Source of the DNA: Paludibacteraceae bacterium
GTDB lineage: Bacteria; Bacteroidota; Bacteroidia; Bacteroidales; Paludibacteraceae
Assembly (NCBI GenBank): GCA_017517845.1
Contig: JAFWXW010000023.1
Coordinates: forward strand, 1-35,224
Direction of reading: 5' to 3'
DNA length: 35,224 nt
Translations under genes and position numbers: made by a program
The notes under the pieces: generated by a model
What the model was told of the DNA's origin: nothing
Seen by the model: only the letters and a program-made list of their open reading frames with translations
Database searches by the model: none
Shown here: one piece after another, positions 1-7,886 of the stretch
How positions within the stretch are numbered: position 1 is the stretch's first letter
Layout of the letters: each line of letters opens with the position of its first letter

Positions 1-71
1 CCGAACAGAGAAGTTAAGCCCAATTGCGCCGATGGTACTGCATATTGTGGGAGAGTAGGTAGCTGCCGTTT
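1..71 (+). rRNA. rrf: 5S ribosomal RNA, 3' part only
   Basis: The window opens inside a 5S rRNA. The stretch beginning CCGAACAGAGAAGTTAAGCC, then GCGCCGATGGTACTGC and GGGAGAGTAGGTAGCTGCCG, is the conserved 3' two thirds of bacterial 5S rRNA. The 5' end and the rest of the rRNA operon lie upstream of the window. The exact 3' end is judged by similarity and may be off by a few bases. A terminator hairpin follows at once, so 5S is the last gene of this operon. Confidence 0.93.
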
Positions 72-77
72 TTCAGA

Positions 78-116
78 AGAAGTCTTACAACACTAGATTG
101 TGAGACTTCTTTTTTT
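78..116 (+). terminator. Intrinsic terminator of the rRNA operon
   Basis: A 13-bp stem, AGAAGTCTTACAA paired with TTGTGAGACTTCT (one G-T pair), encloses a 7-nt loop and is followed by a run of six T. It sits a few bases after the 5S rRNA, where the rRNA transcript should end. Confidence 0.9.
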
Positions 117-546
117 GTATGTATTGATTTTTACAGAGATAATATCTTCTTTTTCTTATCTCTTTAATTGTTTTCTTTCTATAATTCTTTATAGTTCATT
201 ATCTTTTATATCCTATTAAAATCTACTTCTTTTATTTATTTTATTGCATTCTGGTTATATTAGTACTTTATTTTAGTATAATTATTAATCAATTAAATAA
301 ACGTATGATGAAAATTGAGAAAAAGTTGGATGTAGATTCGCTAATCATAGGTGGTATTACTATTTATTATTTAATTACTATGAGTAATGAAGCTATGAAG
401 TTATTCACAATTATCAAGATTCCTACATCTAATTGGAAGTCAAAATCAAAGTGGAGTCAGTTAAGAGGTAGAAGGGAATAGTATATTAACAAATAAAGAT
501 ACTTCTTTTGTCCTCCCTGCCTTCTTTTGAAGTTTTAGATATAACG
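117..546. other. AT-rich spacer between rRNA operon and TonB receptor gene
   Basis: About 430 bp of very AT-rich DNA. The only structure I see is one short plus-strand ORF at 305-481, listed separately and doubtful. I find no tRNA, no clear TAnnTTTG promoter box and no repeat array here. Confidence 0.6.
305..481 (+). CDS. Possible small hypothetical protein (58 aa), doubtful
   Basis: An ATG-ATG start at 305 opens a 58-codon frame ending with TAG. The product begins MMKIEKKLDVDSL, has a short hydrophobic stretch (IIGGITIYYLITM) and ends in a basic tail rich in Lys, Arg, Trp and Ser. I do not recognise a family. No TAnnTTTG promoter box and no ribosome binding site stand out upstream. It could be a real small protein, a fragment of a decayed gene, or a chance ORF in AT-rich spacer. 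The codons are ordinary for this genome, which slightly favours coding or former coding. Confidence 0.3.
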   Translation: MMKIEKKLDVDSLIIGGITIYYLITMSNEAMKLFTIIKIPTSNWKSKSKWSQLRGRRE

Positions 547-579
547 AAAAGAGGCTGCTAATGTAAATTAGTCAGCCTC
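547..579 (-). terminator. Intrinsic terminator of the TonB receptor gene
   Basis: GAGGCTG-CTAAT and ATTAG-T-CAGCCTC form a stem of 12 pairs with one bulged base around the loop GTAA. On the minus strand it is followed by TTTTCGTTAT. It lies about 20 bp past the stop codon of the TonB receptor. The GAGGCTG/CAGCCTC core recurs in the terminators at 4791 and 22423. Confidence 0.8.
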
Positions 580-599
580 TCACCTTGAAGATTATGTAA

Positions 600-2930
600 T
601 TATAGTTTTAAGTTTAGTCCTACAAAGAATGTTCTAGGAAGGGTAGGACCATAGATGTATCCAGAATCTCTACTTGGACCTTTGTCAAAGTCTGTTTGAA
701 AACTATTAAGAACGTTTTTTACACCCGCATTGACTTGAAGAGTATATAATTTATATAGTGGAATATCGTATGATAGTTTTACTCCTAAATCCCAGAATGT
801 AGGTGTTTCTACTTCTTCATCTTCTGCTATATATCCTGCTGCGTGTTGAACAAGCATACTGCCTGTTGCTTTACCATTAATTGTAATATCAAATCCTTTT
901 ACAGGGGTAACTGTGGCTATTGCGTAACCATAGTGGTCTGGTGTGCGGAACATGCGAGTTTGTGGCTTTATATTAGGATTTTCAGACCATGTTACTGCTT
1001 CTTTATATCTGCTTTGTTGGAAGGTGTATCCCAGTTGGAAACTAAGGATGTTGCTGTAAGCAACTTTGGCTTCTACATTTAAACCTCCTACGTATGCTCC
1101 TGATGAATTGGTTCGTTGGCGTATTAAGTTACCTTTTTCATCGTGGCCTATATCTACCAATGTGAATACATCATTTATTTGTGTAAAGAATCCTTCTAGA
1201 GTAAGGTTTGTTTCCCAAAGTCCAAAATCTTTGTATAGGTCTGTGGATAGGCTAACGCTGTGAGAATATTCTGGACGAAGATTTGGATCTAATTCTATAA
1301 GACTTACTTCTCCACCTACTGCACCTATGTGTAAGTCTTCGTCGTATGCTTGTGGTGCTCTATATCCACTTGAATATGTTCCTCTAATTACTATTTCTGG
1401 AATAGGGGTGTATCTGATGCTTGCTCGTGGAGAACATACTACTTGATTCATTAAGTTATGTTTATCCAATCTTGCTCCTATTAATATACTTAGGTATTTA
1501 TTTTTCCATTCGTTTTGTAAATAACCTCCTATTATATTAACTTCTTGACGCATATCTCTGTTATATCCTAACATTTGATCGTGTAGGTTGTCGTATGTAT
1601 ATTCAAATCCTGCACTTACATCTGCTGGTAAAATAGTATTTTGCATCCATGAGTATCTATATTGGCCTCCTACCACAGCTGTAATGTCTGTTGTGTTGCC
1701 ATAAGCATTAGGATTCTTATCTGTGCCGTAATAACTATTACGTTTTATATATTGAGCAGATGAGTATATAGAAAAATGGTGTAGTTTATTTGGTGATGTC
1801 CAATCAAATTGTAAGCTTCCGGTGTCTATATTATGTTCAGTTTGTTCTGTGATGTTAGTTTGGTCTGGTGCAAGTTCCAATGAGTCTCCACCTCTTCTAA
1901 ACTCATACATGTGGTGATATTCTGCTGTGATTTTTGAATATAATCCTGTTTTAAAGAAACTTCTAAAACCTATGGTAGCATTGTTGAGTTTGCATAATTC
2001 TGAGAATCCATCGTTGTCTGCGTCGTATGCATCACGGCTATGATGAGTTCCAAATATTGATACTCCTATTTTAGAGTCTGATGTAACGTATGTTCCATTT
2101 ATATTGGTATTAAAATCCCATGCTTTGCCTCCTACTAGACTCGTGGTGTGGTTTATGTCCAATGAATTGGTTTTAGGTTCTTTGGTTATAATATTAACAA
2201 CTCCTGCTACTGCATTACCTCCGAACAATGCAGAACCTCCACCTCTAATAACTTCTATTCTATCTACCATTCCTGTAGGAATTTGTTCAAGTCCATATAC
2301 AGAAGCAAGTGAACTAAATATAGGGCGGCTATCCATTAAAATCTGTGTATATTGTCCTTCTAATCCATTAATTCTTAATGAAGGTGCTCCGCAGTTTTGA
2401 CAAGTTTCTTCTAATCGTAAACCTGTTTGATAATCAAGTACTTGCCCTATGTTTTCTGCTCCAACTTGTTTAATTAGTGTTGGCGAAATTACATTAACCA
2501 TACTAGCTGTTTCTTTTTGTTTGGTTTCATATTTATTGCCTGAAACAACTATATTATTTAACATAATACTTTCTTCTTTTAATTCTGGACGCAATATATA
2601 TGTACTATCAGAAACTATATCTAATGTATATTCTATTGTTTCATATCCCAACATACTAAATTCTACAATTGTTTTTCCTGTAGGTACATTGGTGATATAG
2701 AAGTGTCCAGATGCATCTGTTAATCCTCCAATACCTTTGTTTTTTAATGTAACATAAACGTATGGAAGGTGCTCTCCTGTGTTTGCATCGCGTACATCTC
2801 CACTTATATGAGCATCGCTAAGTGGTTGATTTGATGTAGATTGGTGTTCGTGGTCATCATGATTATGGCCATGTGCATAAAGTAAAGGACAACTCAATAA
2901 TAATGTTATCCATAGTAAAAGTTTTTTCAT
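600..2930 (-). CDS. TonB-dependent outer-membrane receptor with His-rich N terminus
   Basis: The 776-residue product is an outer-membrane active transporter powered by TonB/ExbBD. It has a signal peptide (about residues 1-19), then a His-rich mature N terminus (HGHNHDDHEH), a CarboxypepD_reg beta-sandwich domain (about 40-105), a TonB plug (about 135-255, with DRIEVIRGGGSALFGGNAVAG) and a C-terminal beta-barrel ending in FFVGLNLKL. The plug carries a CQNCG pair of cysteines just before the LRINGLEGQY stretch. The His-rich start and paired Cys hint at a metal or metal-complex substrate, but that is inference; siderophore, haem or cobalamin uptake are equally possible. It is monocistronic, divergent from the transporter gene, with its own promoter at 2971-3001 and terminator at 547-579. 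No SusD-like partner is adjacent, which argues against a glycan utilisation locus. Confidence 0.93.
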   Translation of the reverse strand: MKKLLLWITLLLSCPLLYAHGHNHDDHEHQSTSNQPLSDAHISGDVRDANTGEHLPYVYVTLKNKGIGGLTDASGHFYITNVPTGKTIVEFSMLGYETIEYTLDIVSDSTYILRPELKEESIMLNNIVVSGNKYETKQKETASMVNVISPTLIKQVGAENIGQVLDYQTGLRLEETCQNCGAPSLRINGLEGQYTQILMDSRPIFSSLASVYGLEQIPTGMVDRIEVIRGGGSALFGGNAVAGVVNIITKEPKTNSLDINHTTSLVGGKAWDFNTNINGTYVTSDSKIGVSIFGTHHSRDAYDADNDGFSELCKLNNATIGFRSFFKTGLYSKITAEYHHMYEFRRGGDSLELAPDQTNITEQTEHNIDTGSLQFDWTSPNKLHHFSIYSSAQYIKRNSYYGTDKNPNAYGNTTDITAVVGGQYRYSWMQNTILPADVSAGFEYTYDNLHDQMLGYNRDMRQEVNIIGGYLQNEWKNKYLSILIGARLDKHNLMNQVVCSPRASIRYTPIPEIVIRGTYSSGYRAPQAYDEDLHIGAVGGEVSLIELDPNLRPEYSHSVSLSTDLYKDFGLWETNLTLEGFFTQINDVFTLVDIGHDEKGNLIRQRTNSSGAYVGGLNVEAKVAYSNILSFQLGYTFQQSRYKEAVTWSENPNIKPQTRMFRTPDHYGYAIATVTPVKGFDITINGKATGSMLVQHAAGYIAEDEEVETPTFWDLGVKLSYDIPLYKLYTLQVNAGVKNVLNSFQTDFDKGPSRDSGYIYGPTLPRTFFVGLNLKL

Positions 2931-2970
2931 ATTCTTAGGGTTTAAATTAATACTATTTTAAATCAGGCTG

Positions 2971-3001
2971 CAAAAATACTCTCAGAATAACATTTTCACA
3001 A
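2971..3001 (-). promoter_or_regulatory. Promoter of the TonB receptor gene
   Basis: On the minus strand the -7 box TATTTTTG (2978 down to 2971) matches the Bacteroidetes consensus TAnnTTTG. A TTG at 3001-2999 lies 20 bp upstream as the -33 element. Predicted transcription starts about 35-40 nt before the receptor ATG. Confidence 0.65.
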
Positions 3002-3019
3002 TCCCAATTTTTAGGGATT
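3000..3019. promoter_or_regulatory. Inverted repeat, possible operator, between divergent promoters
   Basis: AATCCC and GGGATT are separated by 8 bp. The left arm overlaps the -33 element of the TonB receptor promoter and the repeat lies about 45 bp upstream of the -7 box of the transporter gene. A dimeric repressor site is plausible, but six-base arms also occur by chance in AT-rich DNA. Confidence 0.25.
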
Positions 3020-3064
3020 ATTATATATTATTGCTCCAATTATAAATATATCCTAACTTTTTAT

Positions 3065-3072
3065 TAACTTTG
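3065..3072 (+). promoter_or_regulatory. -7 promoter box of the AspT-type transporter gene
   Basis: TAACTTTG is a perfect match to the Bacteroidetes -7 consensus TAnnTTTG and lies 21 bp before the ATG at 3094. No good TTTG -33 element is seen at 19-21 bp spacing. The box overlaps the alternative TTG start at 3070, which therefore cannot be the translation start. Confidence 0.6.
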
Positions 3073-3093
3073 CAGTCCTTTAAATCTTACAAT

Positions 3094-4767
3094 ATGGAAT
3101 GGATAACAGAACTACTTACAGGTAATTCTATAGCACATGATGTGTTAATTTATGCTTTTGTGATAGCCACAGGTGTGATGCTTGGTAAAATAAAGGTATG
3201 TGGAATATCTTTGGGTGTTACCTTTGTTTTATTTATGGGTATCTTGGTAGGTCACTTTGGTTTCTCTGTGGACCATACAGTAATGCATTTTATCAAGGAA
3301 TTTGGTCTTATTCTGTTTATATTCTCCATTGGTTTACAGGTGGGACCTAGTTTCTTTACTTCTTTTAAGAAGGGTGGAATGCAGTTGAATGGTTTAGCTT
3401 GTTTACTTATATTATTGGGTATAGGTGTAACAATTTCACTATTTTATATTTTTAATGGCGATATATCTATTCCTATGTTAGTAGGTATTATGCAAGGTGC
3501 TGTTACTAATACTCCTGGCTTGGGTGCAGCACAAGAAGCCTTAAGACAACTTAGTGATGCAGGAGAACTTGCAGGTCCTATACCTTCTATTGGTTTGGGT
3601 TATGCTGTAGCTTATCCTATGGGTGTGATAGGTATTTTACTTAGTTTCCTTATTTTACGAGGTATATTCAGAGTGAAATTGGATAAGGAAGAAGAATCTT
3701 TAAAAAATCAGCAGGAGGTAAAAGAAGCTCCAAATTGGATTACAATTAGGGTTACAAACGAGTCTGTTGTAGGTTGTACATTGGATCAATGTCAAAGTAT
3801 GATTCGTAGGCAATTCGTTGCTTCACGTCTTTATAATGGTAAAGACGTGATTATACCAACTGATAACACTATTTTGTCTATTGGTGATATAGTGTCAGTG
3901 ATTGTGAATCAAGCAGATGAAAGAGCTGTAATTGCTTTCCTTGGAAAGAAAGTTGATTATGTTTGGGAGGATAGTGAGAAGGCTCTAGTTTCTAGACGTA
4001 TTGTGGTTACACAAAGTAATATTAATGGTAGAACTATTGGTTCTTTGGCTTTTCGTAGTGTTTATGGTGTAAATATTACTCGTGTTCATCGTTCTGGTAT
4101 TGATTTATTGGCTCGCCCAGAATTATATCTTCAAGTGGGTGACCGTGTAACTGTAGTGGGAACAATAGAAGCTATTTCTAAGGTTGAAAAAATATTAGGT
4201 AATACTCTTAAACGTTTAAATGAACCTCACCTTATAACAATATTCTTGGGTATCTTTGTTGGTATTTTAGTAGGTAGTATTCCTATTCATTTCCCAAATA
4301 TGCCTATGCCAGCCAAATTAGGTCTGGCAGGTGGTCCGCTTATTGTGGCTATATTATTAGGTCGTTTTGGTTATAGACTTAAACTTATCACTTATACCAC
4401 TCAGAGTGCAAATTTAATGCTTCGCGAAATGGGTATTTCATTATTCTTGGCTAGTGTAGGTATATCTGCAGGTGCAGAATTTGTGGATACAGTGGTATCT
4501 CCAGATGGGGTACGTTGGATATTATCTGGTATGCTAATTACTATGATTCCTGCTCTTATTGTGGGTGTGATAGGAAGATTATTAAAGATTAATTATTTTA
4601 CTTTAATAGGTATGATTTCTGGTAGTACAACAAATCCACCTGCGTTGGCATATTCAAGTTCTATAGCAAATAATGATGCTCCTGCTGTGGCTTATTCTAC
4701 TGTTTATCCTCTCACTATGTTCTTGAGAATTATTTGTGCTCAGTTTATAATTCTTTTATTAGCATAA
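3094..4767 (+). CDS. AspT/YidE-family putative transporter with central RCK_C domains
   Basis: The 557-residue inner-membrane protein has the layout of the aspartate:alanine exchanger (AAE) family. An N-terminal membrane half (about residues 1-190, including GLILFIFSIGLQVGPSFF) is followed by two cytoplasmic TrkA_C/RCK_C-like domains (about 205-375). A second membrane half (about 380-557) repeats the motif, including MGISLFLASVGISAGAEFV and SGSTTNPPALAYSS. The paired SxGxxxG-type signatures in the two halves are typical. The substrate cannot be told from sequence; only a few members are proven aspartate/alanine or succinate transporters. I chose ATG 3094 over TTG 3070 because the promoter box overlaps the latter. 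The gene stands alone, convergent with comM and sharing its terminator. Confidence 0.9.
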   Translation: MEWITELLTGNSIAHDVLIYAFVIATGVMLGKIKVCGISLGVTFVLFMGILVGHFGFSVDHTVMHFIKEFGLILFIFSIGLQVGPSFFTSFKKGGMQLNGLACLLILLGIGVTISLFYIFNGDISIPMLVGIMQGAVTNTPGLGAAQEALRQLSDAGELAGPIPSIGLGYAVAYPMGVIGILLSFLILRGIFRVKLDKEEESLKNQQEVKEAPNWITIRVTNESVVGCTLDQCQSMIRRQFVASRLYNGKDVIIPTDNTILSIGDIVSVIVNQADERAVIAFLGKKVDYVWEDSEKALVSRRIVVTQSNINGRTIGSLAFRSVYGVNITRVHRSGIDLLARPELYLQVGDRVTVVGTIEAISKVEKILGNTLKRLNEPHLITIFLGIFVGILVGSIPIHFPNMPMPAKLGLAGGPLIVAILLGRFGYRLKLITYTTQSANLMLREMGISLFLASVGISAGAEFVDTVVSPDGVRWILSGMLITMIPALIVGVIGRLLKINYFTLIGMISGSTTNPPALAYSSSIANNDAPAVAYSTVYPLTMFLRIICAQFIILLLA

Positions 4768-4790
4768 AGTTACTTTAGTATTAAATATAT

Positions 4791-4827
4791 AGAGGCTGAC
4801 ATTGTATTTTGTCAGCCTCTAATTTTT
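4791..4827. terminator. Bidirectional terminator between transporter gene and comM
   Basis: GAGGCTGAC and GTCAGCCTC form a 9-bp stem with a 10-nt loop. AATTTTTTAT follows on the plus strand, and the minus side is AT-rich as well. It serves the plus-strand transporter and probably also the minus-strand comM, whose stop codon is about 7 bp away. Confidence 0.85.
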
Positions 4828-6365
4828 TATCCTGCCCAACCATCTCTATCTAGATTTCTGTATGTTATGGCTTCTGATATGTGTTTTGCTTCTATATTTT
4901 CACTATTATCTAGGTCTGCTATGGTTCTAGATACCTTGAGAATACGGTCATAGGCTCTAGCTGATAGATTTAATCTATTCATAGCTATTTGTAGTAGATT
5001 TTTGCATTCTTCATTTAGTTTGGCGTGCTTTCTTAATAGTTTAGAGTTCATTTGAGCATTACAATATATTCCATTCTCTAATTGGTATCTCTTTTCTTGT
5101 ATTTGTCTAGCCTTGATGACTCTTTCTCTTATTATTTCACTGCTTTCTCCTATTGGTTTATTGGTTAAGTCTTCAAATGGAACTGGTATAATTTCCATGT
5201 GAATATCTATTCTATCCAATAGTGGACCTGATATTTTATTTAGATATTTTCTTACAGCACCAGGAGGACATACACATTCTTTTTCTGGGTGATTGTAATA
5301 TCCACAAGGACACGGGTTCATAGATGCTACTAACATGAAACTAGCAGGATATTCTACTGTATTAGCCGCCCTGGAAATGCAGATATTTCTATCTTCTAGT
5401 GGTTGTCTCATTACTTCTAACACAGTTCTCTTAAATTCTGGAAGTTCATCAAGAAATAAAACTCCATTATGTGCCAAGGAGATTTCACCTGGTTGTGGAT
5501 ATGAACCTCCACCTACTAATGCAATGTCCGAAATGGTATGGTGTGGACTTCTAAATGGTCTTTTAAAAAGTAGTGATGTTCCTTTGGGCATATTCCCTGC
5601 AACGGAGTGAATTTTTGTGGTCTCTAATGCCTCGGATATTGATAGTGGAGGTAGAATAGTTGGTAATCTTTTGGCCAACATTGATTTACCTGCTCCTGGG
5701 GGACCTATGAGTATGATATTATGACCTCCTGCTGCTGCAATCTCCATGGCTCTTTTGACTTGCTCTTGTCCTTTTACATCTGCGAAATCGATATCGTATT
5801 TTCTGTTTTCTTCTGAGAATTCTTTTAAACTATCAAGTTTTATTTTCTCTAATTCCAATCTACCATCTAAAAAATCTACTACTTCTGTAATTTTACTTAC
5901 CCCATATACATCTAGTCCTTCTACAACAGCAGCTTCTTTTGCATTGGCATCTGGTAGGATAAATCCTTCAAATCCTTGTTCTTTTGCCATAATTGCTATT
6001 GGCAATGCCCCTTTGATGGGTAAAATACTACCATCTAAAGATAGTTCGCCCATAATTATGTATTTACATAACTTTTCGCAGTTAATTTGTCCATTACCTG
6101 CTAGCATACCCATAGCTAGTGGAAGATCGTATGCTGAACCTTCTTTTTTAATATCGGCAGGAGCCATGTTGATAATGACTTGTTGTCTCGGGAATCGATA
6201 TTTATTATGTGTGAGTGCAGAAAGAATGCGTTCTCGACTTTCTCGAACAGCACTATCTGGGAGACCAACTAAGAAGAATTTAATACCTTGTGATACGTTT
6301 ACCTCAATGGTAACGACAGTCGCGTTGATGCCTTGCACCGCAGCGCCAAAACATTTTACTAACAT
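4827..6365 (-). CDS. comM: ComM/YifB family AAA+ ATPase (Mg-chelatase-like)
   Basis: The 512-residue protein matches the full length of ComM/YifB. This family includes the hexameric branch-migration helicase that extends recombination during natural transformation in Vibrio and Haemophilus; in non-competent species its role is unclear. An N-terminal ChlI/Lon-protease-fold domain (about 20-145) precedes the AAA+ core, with Walker A GPPGAGKS (221-228), Walker B VLFLDE (302-307) and a four-Cys insertion, MNPCPCGYY...CVCPPG (Cys 352, 354, 364, 366). A C-terminal Mg-chelatase domain contains the LSARAYDRILKVSRTIADL signature. It follows psd after 43 bp containing a hairpin, so it may be cotranscribed only in part. 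Competence genes are not otherwise present in the window. Confidence 0.93.
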   Translation of the reverse strand: MLVKCFGAAVQGINATVVTIEVNVSQGIKFFLVGLPDSAVRESRERILSALTHNKYRFPRQQVIINMAPADIKKEGSAYDLPLAMGMLAGNGQINCEKLCKYIIMGELSLDGSILPIKGALPIAIMAKEQGFEGFILPDANAKEAAVVEGLDVYGVSKITEVVDFLDGRLELEKIKLDSLKEFSEENRKYDIDFADVKGQEQVKRAMEIAAAGGHNIILIGPPGAGKSMLAKRLPTILPPLSISEALETTKIHSVAGNMPKGTSLLFKRPFRSPHHTISDIALVGGGSYPQPGEISLAHNGVLFLDELPEFKRTVLEVMRQPLEDRNICISRAANTVEYPASFMLVASMNPCPCGYYNHPEKECVCPPGAVRKYLNKISGPLLDRIDIHMEIIPVPFEDLTNKPIGESSEIIRERVIKARQIQEKRYQLENGIYCNAQMNSKLLRKHAKLNEECKNLLQIAMNRLNLSARAYDRILKVSRTIADLDNSENIEAKHISEAITYRNLDRDGWAG

Positions 6366-6388
6366 AAGAAAAAGATTAATAGTTAATG

Positions 6389-6408
6389 GGGATAGTAAAT
6401 ACTATCCC
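6389..6408 (-). terminator. Hairpin between psd and comM, possible weak terminator
   Basis: GGGATAGT and ACTATCCC form a perfect 8-bp stem with a 4-nt loop, lying directly against the psd stop codon. The minus strand after it reads CATTAACTATTAATC, not a U-run, so it is more likely an attenuator or mRNA-stability element than a full terminator. Confidence 0.4.
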
Positions 6409-7071
6409 TTAGTTATGTTTTAATTTAGCTATAATAGTTTCATTTCCTACAGTTTCATCATCTATATCTACCAATATTTCTGCGTCTAGAGGTAGGTACA
6501 AATCTACTCTTGAACCAAATTTGATAAATCCCATTTGTTCATTTCTATGACAGATGTCACCTTCTTTTGCGTATGTAACAATTCTGCGTGCTAATGCTCC
6601 TGCTACTTGTCTAACTAGGACTGTTTGTTTGTTTGGAGTTTCTATCAACACTGTAGAACGCTCGTTCTCTGTACTAGATTTGGGTAAATATGCAGCCATA
6701 TAACGTCCTTTTTGGTGTGAAGAATGTAGAATCTTACCTGCTATAGGATACCAGTTGGCGTGCATATTAAATGGTGACATAAATATTGATACTTGTATCC
6801 TTTTTTCATGAAGTAGTCCATTTTCTTCTGTTGGTTCAATAACTACTATTTTTCCATCTGCAGGTGCTACTATATAGTTGTCATCTGCAATATGTGTTCT
6901 TTCTGATATTCTAAAGAAATATGTGAAAAAAGAGAAGAACCCTAGAGAAACCACAATAGTTGTAGTTGTTAAAATAACAGAGTTAAATATTAGGTAGATT
7001 AACCCATTAATAACTATTAATGCCAAAAATAGCATTAACAAAAATGAACGACCCTCTTTGTGAATTTTCAT
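6409..7071 (-). CDS. psd: Phosphatidylserine decarboxylase proenzyme, short type
   Basis: The 220-residue enzyme converts phosphatidylserine to phosphatidylethanolamine at the inner membrane. It has the short architecture (PSD-A) usual in Bacteroidetes. Two hydrophobic segments (about 11-30 and 33-52) anchor the N terminus. The conserved VAPADGK (68-74) and FMSPFNMHANWYP (97-109) blocks are present. The self-cleavage site is the Gly186-Ser187 pair in KFGSRVDLYLP; Ser187 becomes the pyruvoyl group. Its start overlaps the cdsA stop by 4 bp (ATGA), giving translational coupling of two successive phospholipid steps. The phosphatidylserine synthase gene is not in the window. Confidence 0.95.
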   Translation of the reverse strand: MKIHKEGRSFLLMLFLALIVINGLIYLIFNSVILTTTTIVVSLGFFSFFTYFFRISERTHIADDNYIVAPADGKIVVIEPTEENGLLHEKRIQVSIFMSPFNMHANWYPIAGKILHSSHQKGRYMAAYLPKSSTENERSTVLIETPNKQTVLVRQVAGALARRIVTYAKEGDICHRNEQMGFIKFGSRVDLYLPLDAEILVDIDDETVGNETIIAKLKHN

Positions 7072-7886
7072 GATGCAAGTTCTTTAAGGAATGTTAAGTA
7101 TATATAGATTACTGGTATTGCAAATAATAAGCTATCAAATCTATCTAGAATACCACCGTGTCCTGGTAAAATATTGCCTGAGTCTTTTATTTTAACAGTA
7201 CGTTTTAGTAATGATTCAAATAAATCTCCGTATGTACCAAAAATTACAACAAGGATACTAAATACTATCCATTGCCAAACAGGGACATTAGGGAAGAAAT
7301 ACCAAAATACTAATGAACCTGCGATAGAAAATAGGGCTCCACCAATAAATCCTTCCCATGTCTTCTTGGGAGAAATACGTTCAAAGAATTTATGTTTCCC
7401 TAGAGTAATGCCTGTTAGATATGCTCCAGTATCGGAAACCCAAATAAGAATAAATAAGGCTAATATCCAATGAAAGTTGTCTTCTTTGGCAATTAAATTA
7501 AGCATGCTAAAAGGAAGTGCAACCATACATTGACCTAGTAGTGAAAATGCGAGGTTGTGCATAGGAGCAGGTTTATTTCTGTATAGTTCTGCAATGACAA
7601 GTGCTAGAATATAAAATGCGTATGCTATAATAAGTGTCGCAGTCCCCCAAAATGCCATTTGAATGCAACCTGCATATAGAATAATTCCCGCTATGATCAA
7701 TGCTATACTTGGTACTTGTATGTTCTCGTTTAAATTTACGAGTTTGTAGAACTCATATAAACCTAAAACACAAAATACTGAAAATAGTGCAGATAGGGTA
7801 TAATATGGCACCTGAAAATATATACTAACTAATATAGATAGTACAAATATAGCTCCAGTTAATGTTCGTTTAAAGAAATTATTCAT
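7068..7886 (-). CDS. cdsA: Phosphatidate cytidylyltransferase (CDP-diglyceride synthase)
   Basis: This 272-residue polytopic inner-membrane enzyme makes CDP-diacylglycerol from phosphatidate and CTP, the branch point for all phospholipids. The C-terminal family signature is intact: LLKRTVKIKDSG followed by NILPGHGGILDRFDSLLFA, with the conserved Lys-Asp and His-Gly-Gly...Asp-Arg residues. About seven to eight hydrophobic helices precede and follow it. The start overlaps ftsH by 8 bp and the stop overlaps psd by 4 bp, so ftsH-cdsA-psd is one translationally coupled unit. Confidence 0.96.
   Translation of the reverse strand: MNNFFKRTLTGAIFVLSILVSIYFQVPYYTLSALFSVFCVLGLYEFYKLVNLNENIQVPSIALIIAGIILYAGCIQMAFWGTATLIIAYAFYILALVIAELYRNKPAPMHNLAFSLLGQCMVALPFSMLNLIAKEDNFHWILALFILIWVSDTGAYLTGITLGKHKFFERISPKKTWEGFIGGALFSIAGSLVFWYFFPNVPVWQWIVFSILVVIFGTYGDLFESLLKRTVKIKDSGNILPGHGGILDRFDSLLFAIPVIYIYLTFLKELAS

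Noticed and set aside
3070-3093. TTG start at 3070 for the AspT-type transporter
   Set aside because: The promoter -7 box 3065-3072 overlaps it, and the added residues (before MEWITELL) do not look like a family N terminus.
5746-6423. 225-codon open frame opposite comM
   Set aside because: It is the antisense shadow of the well-conserved ComM coding sequence; its Ser/Ile-rich translation resembles no family and it has no promoter box.
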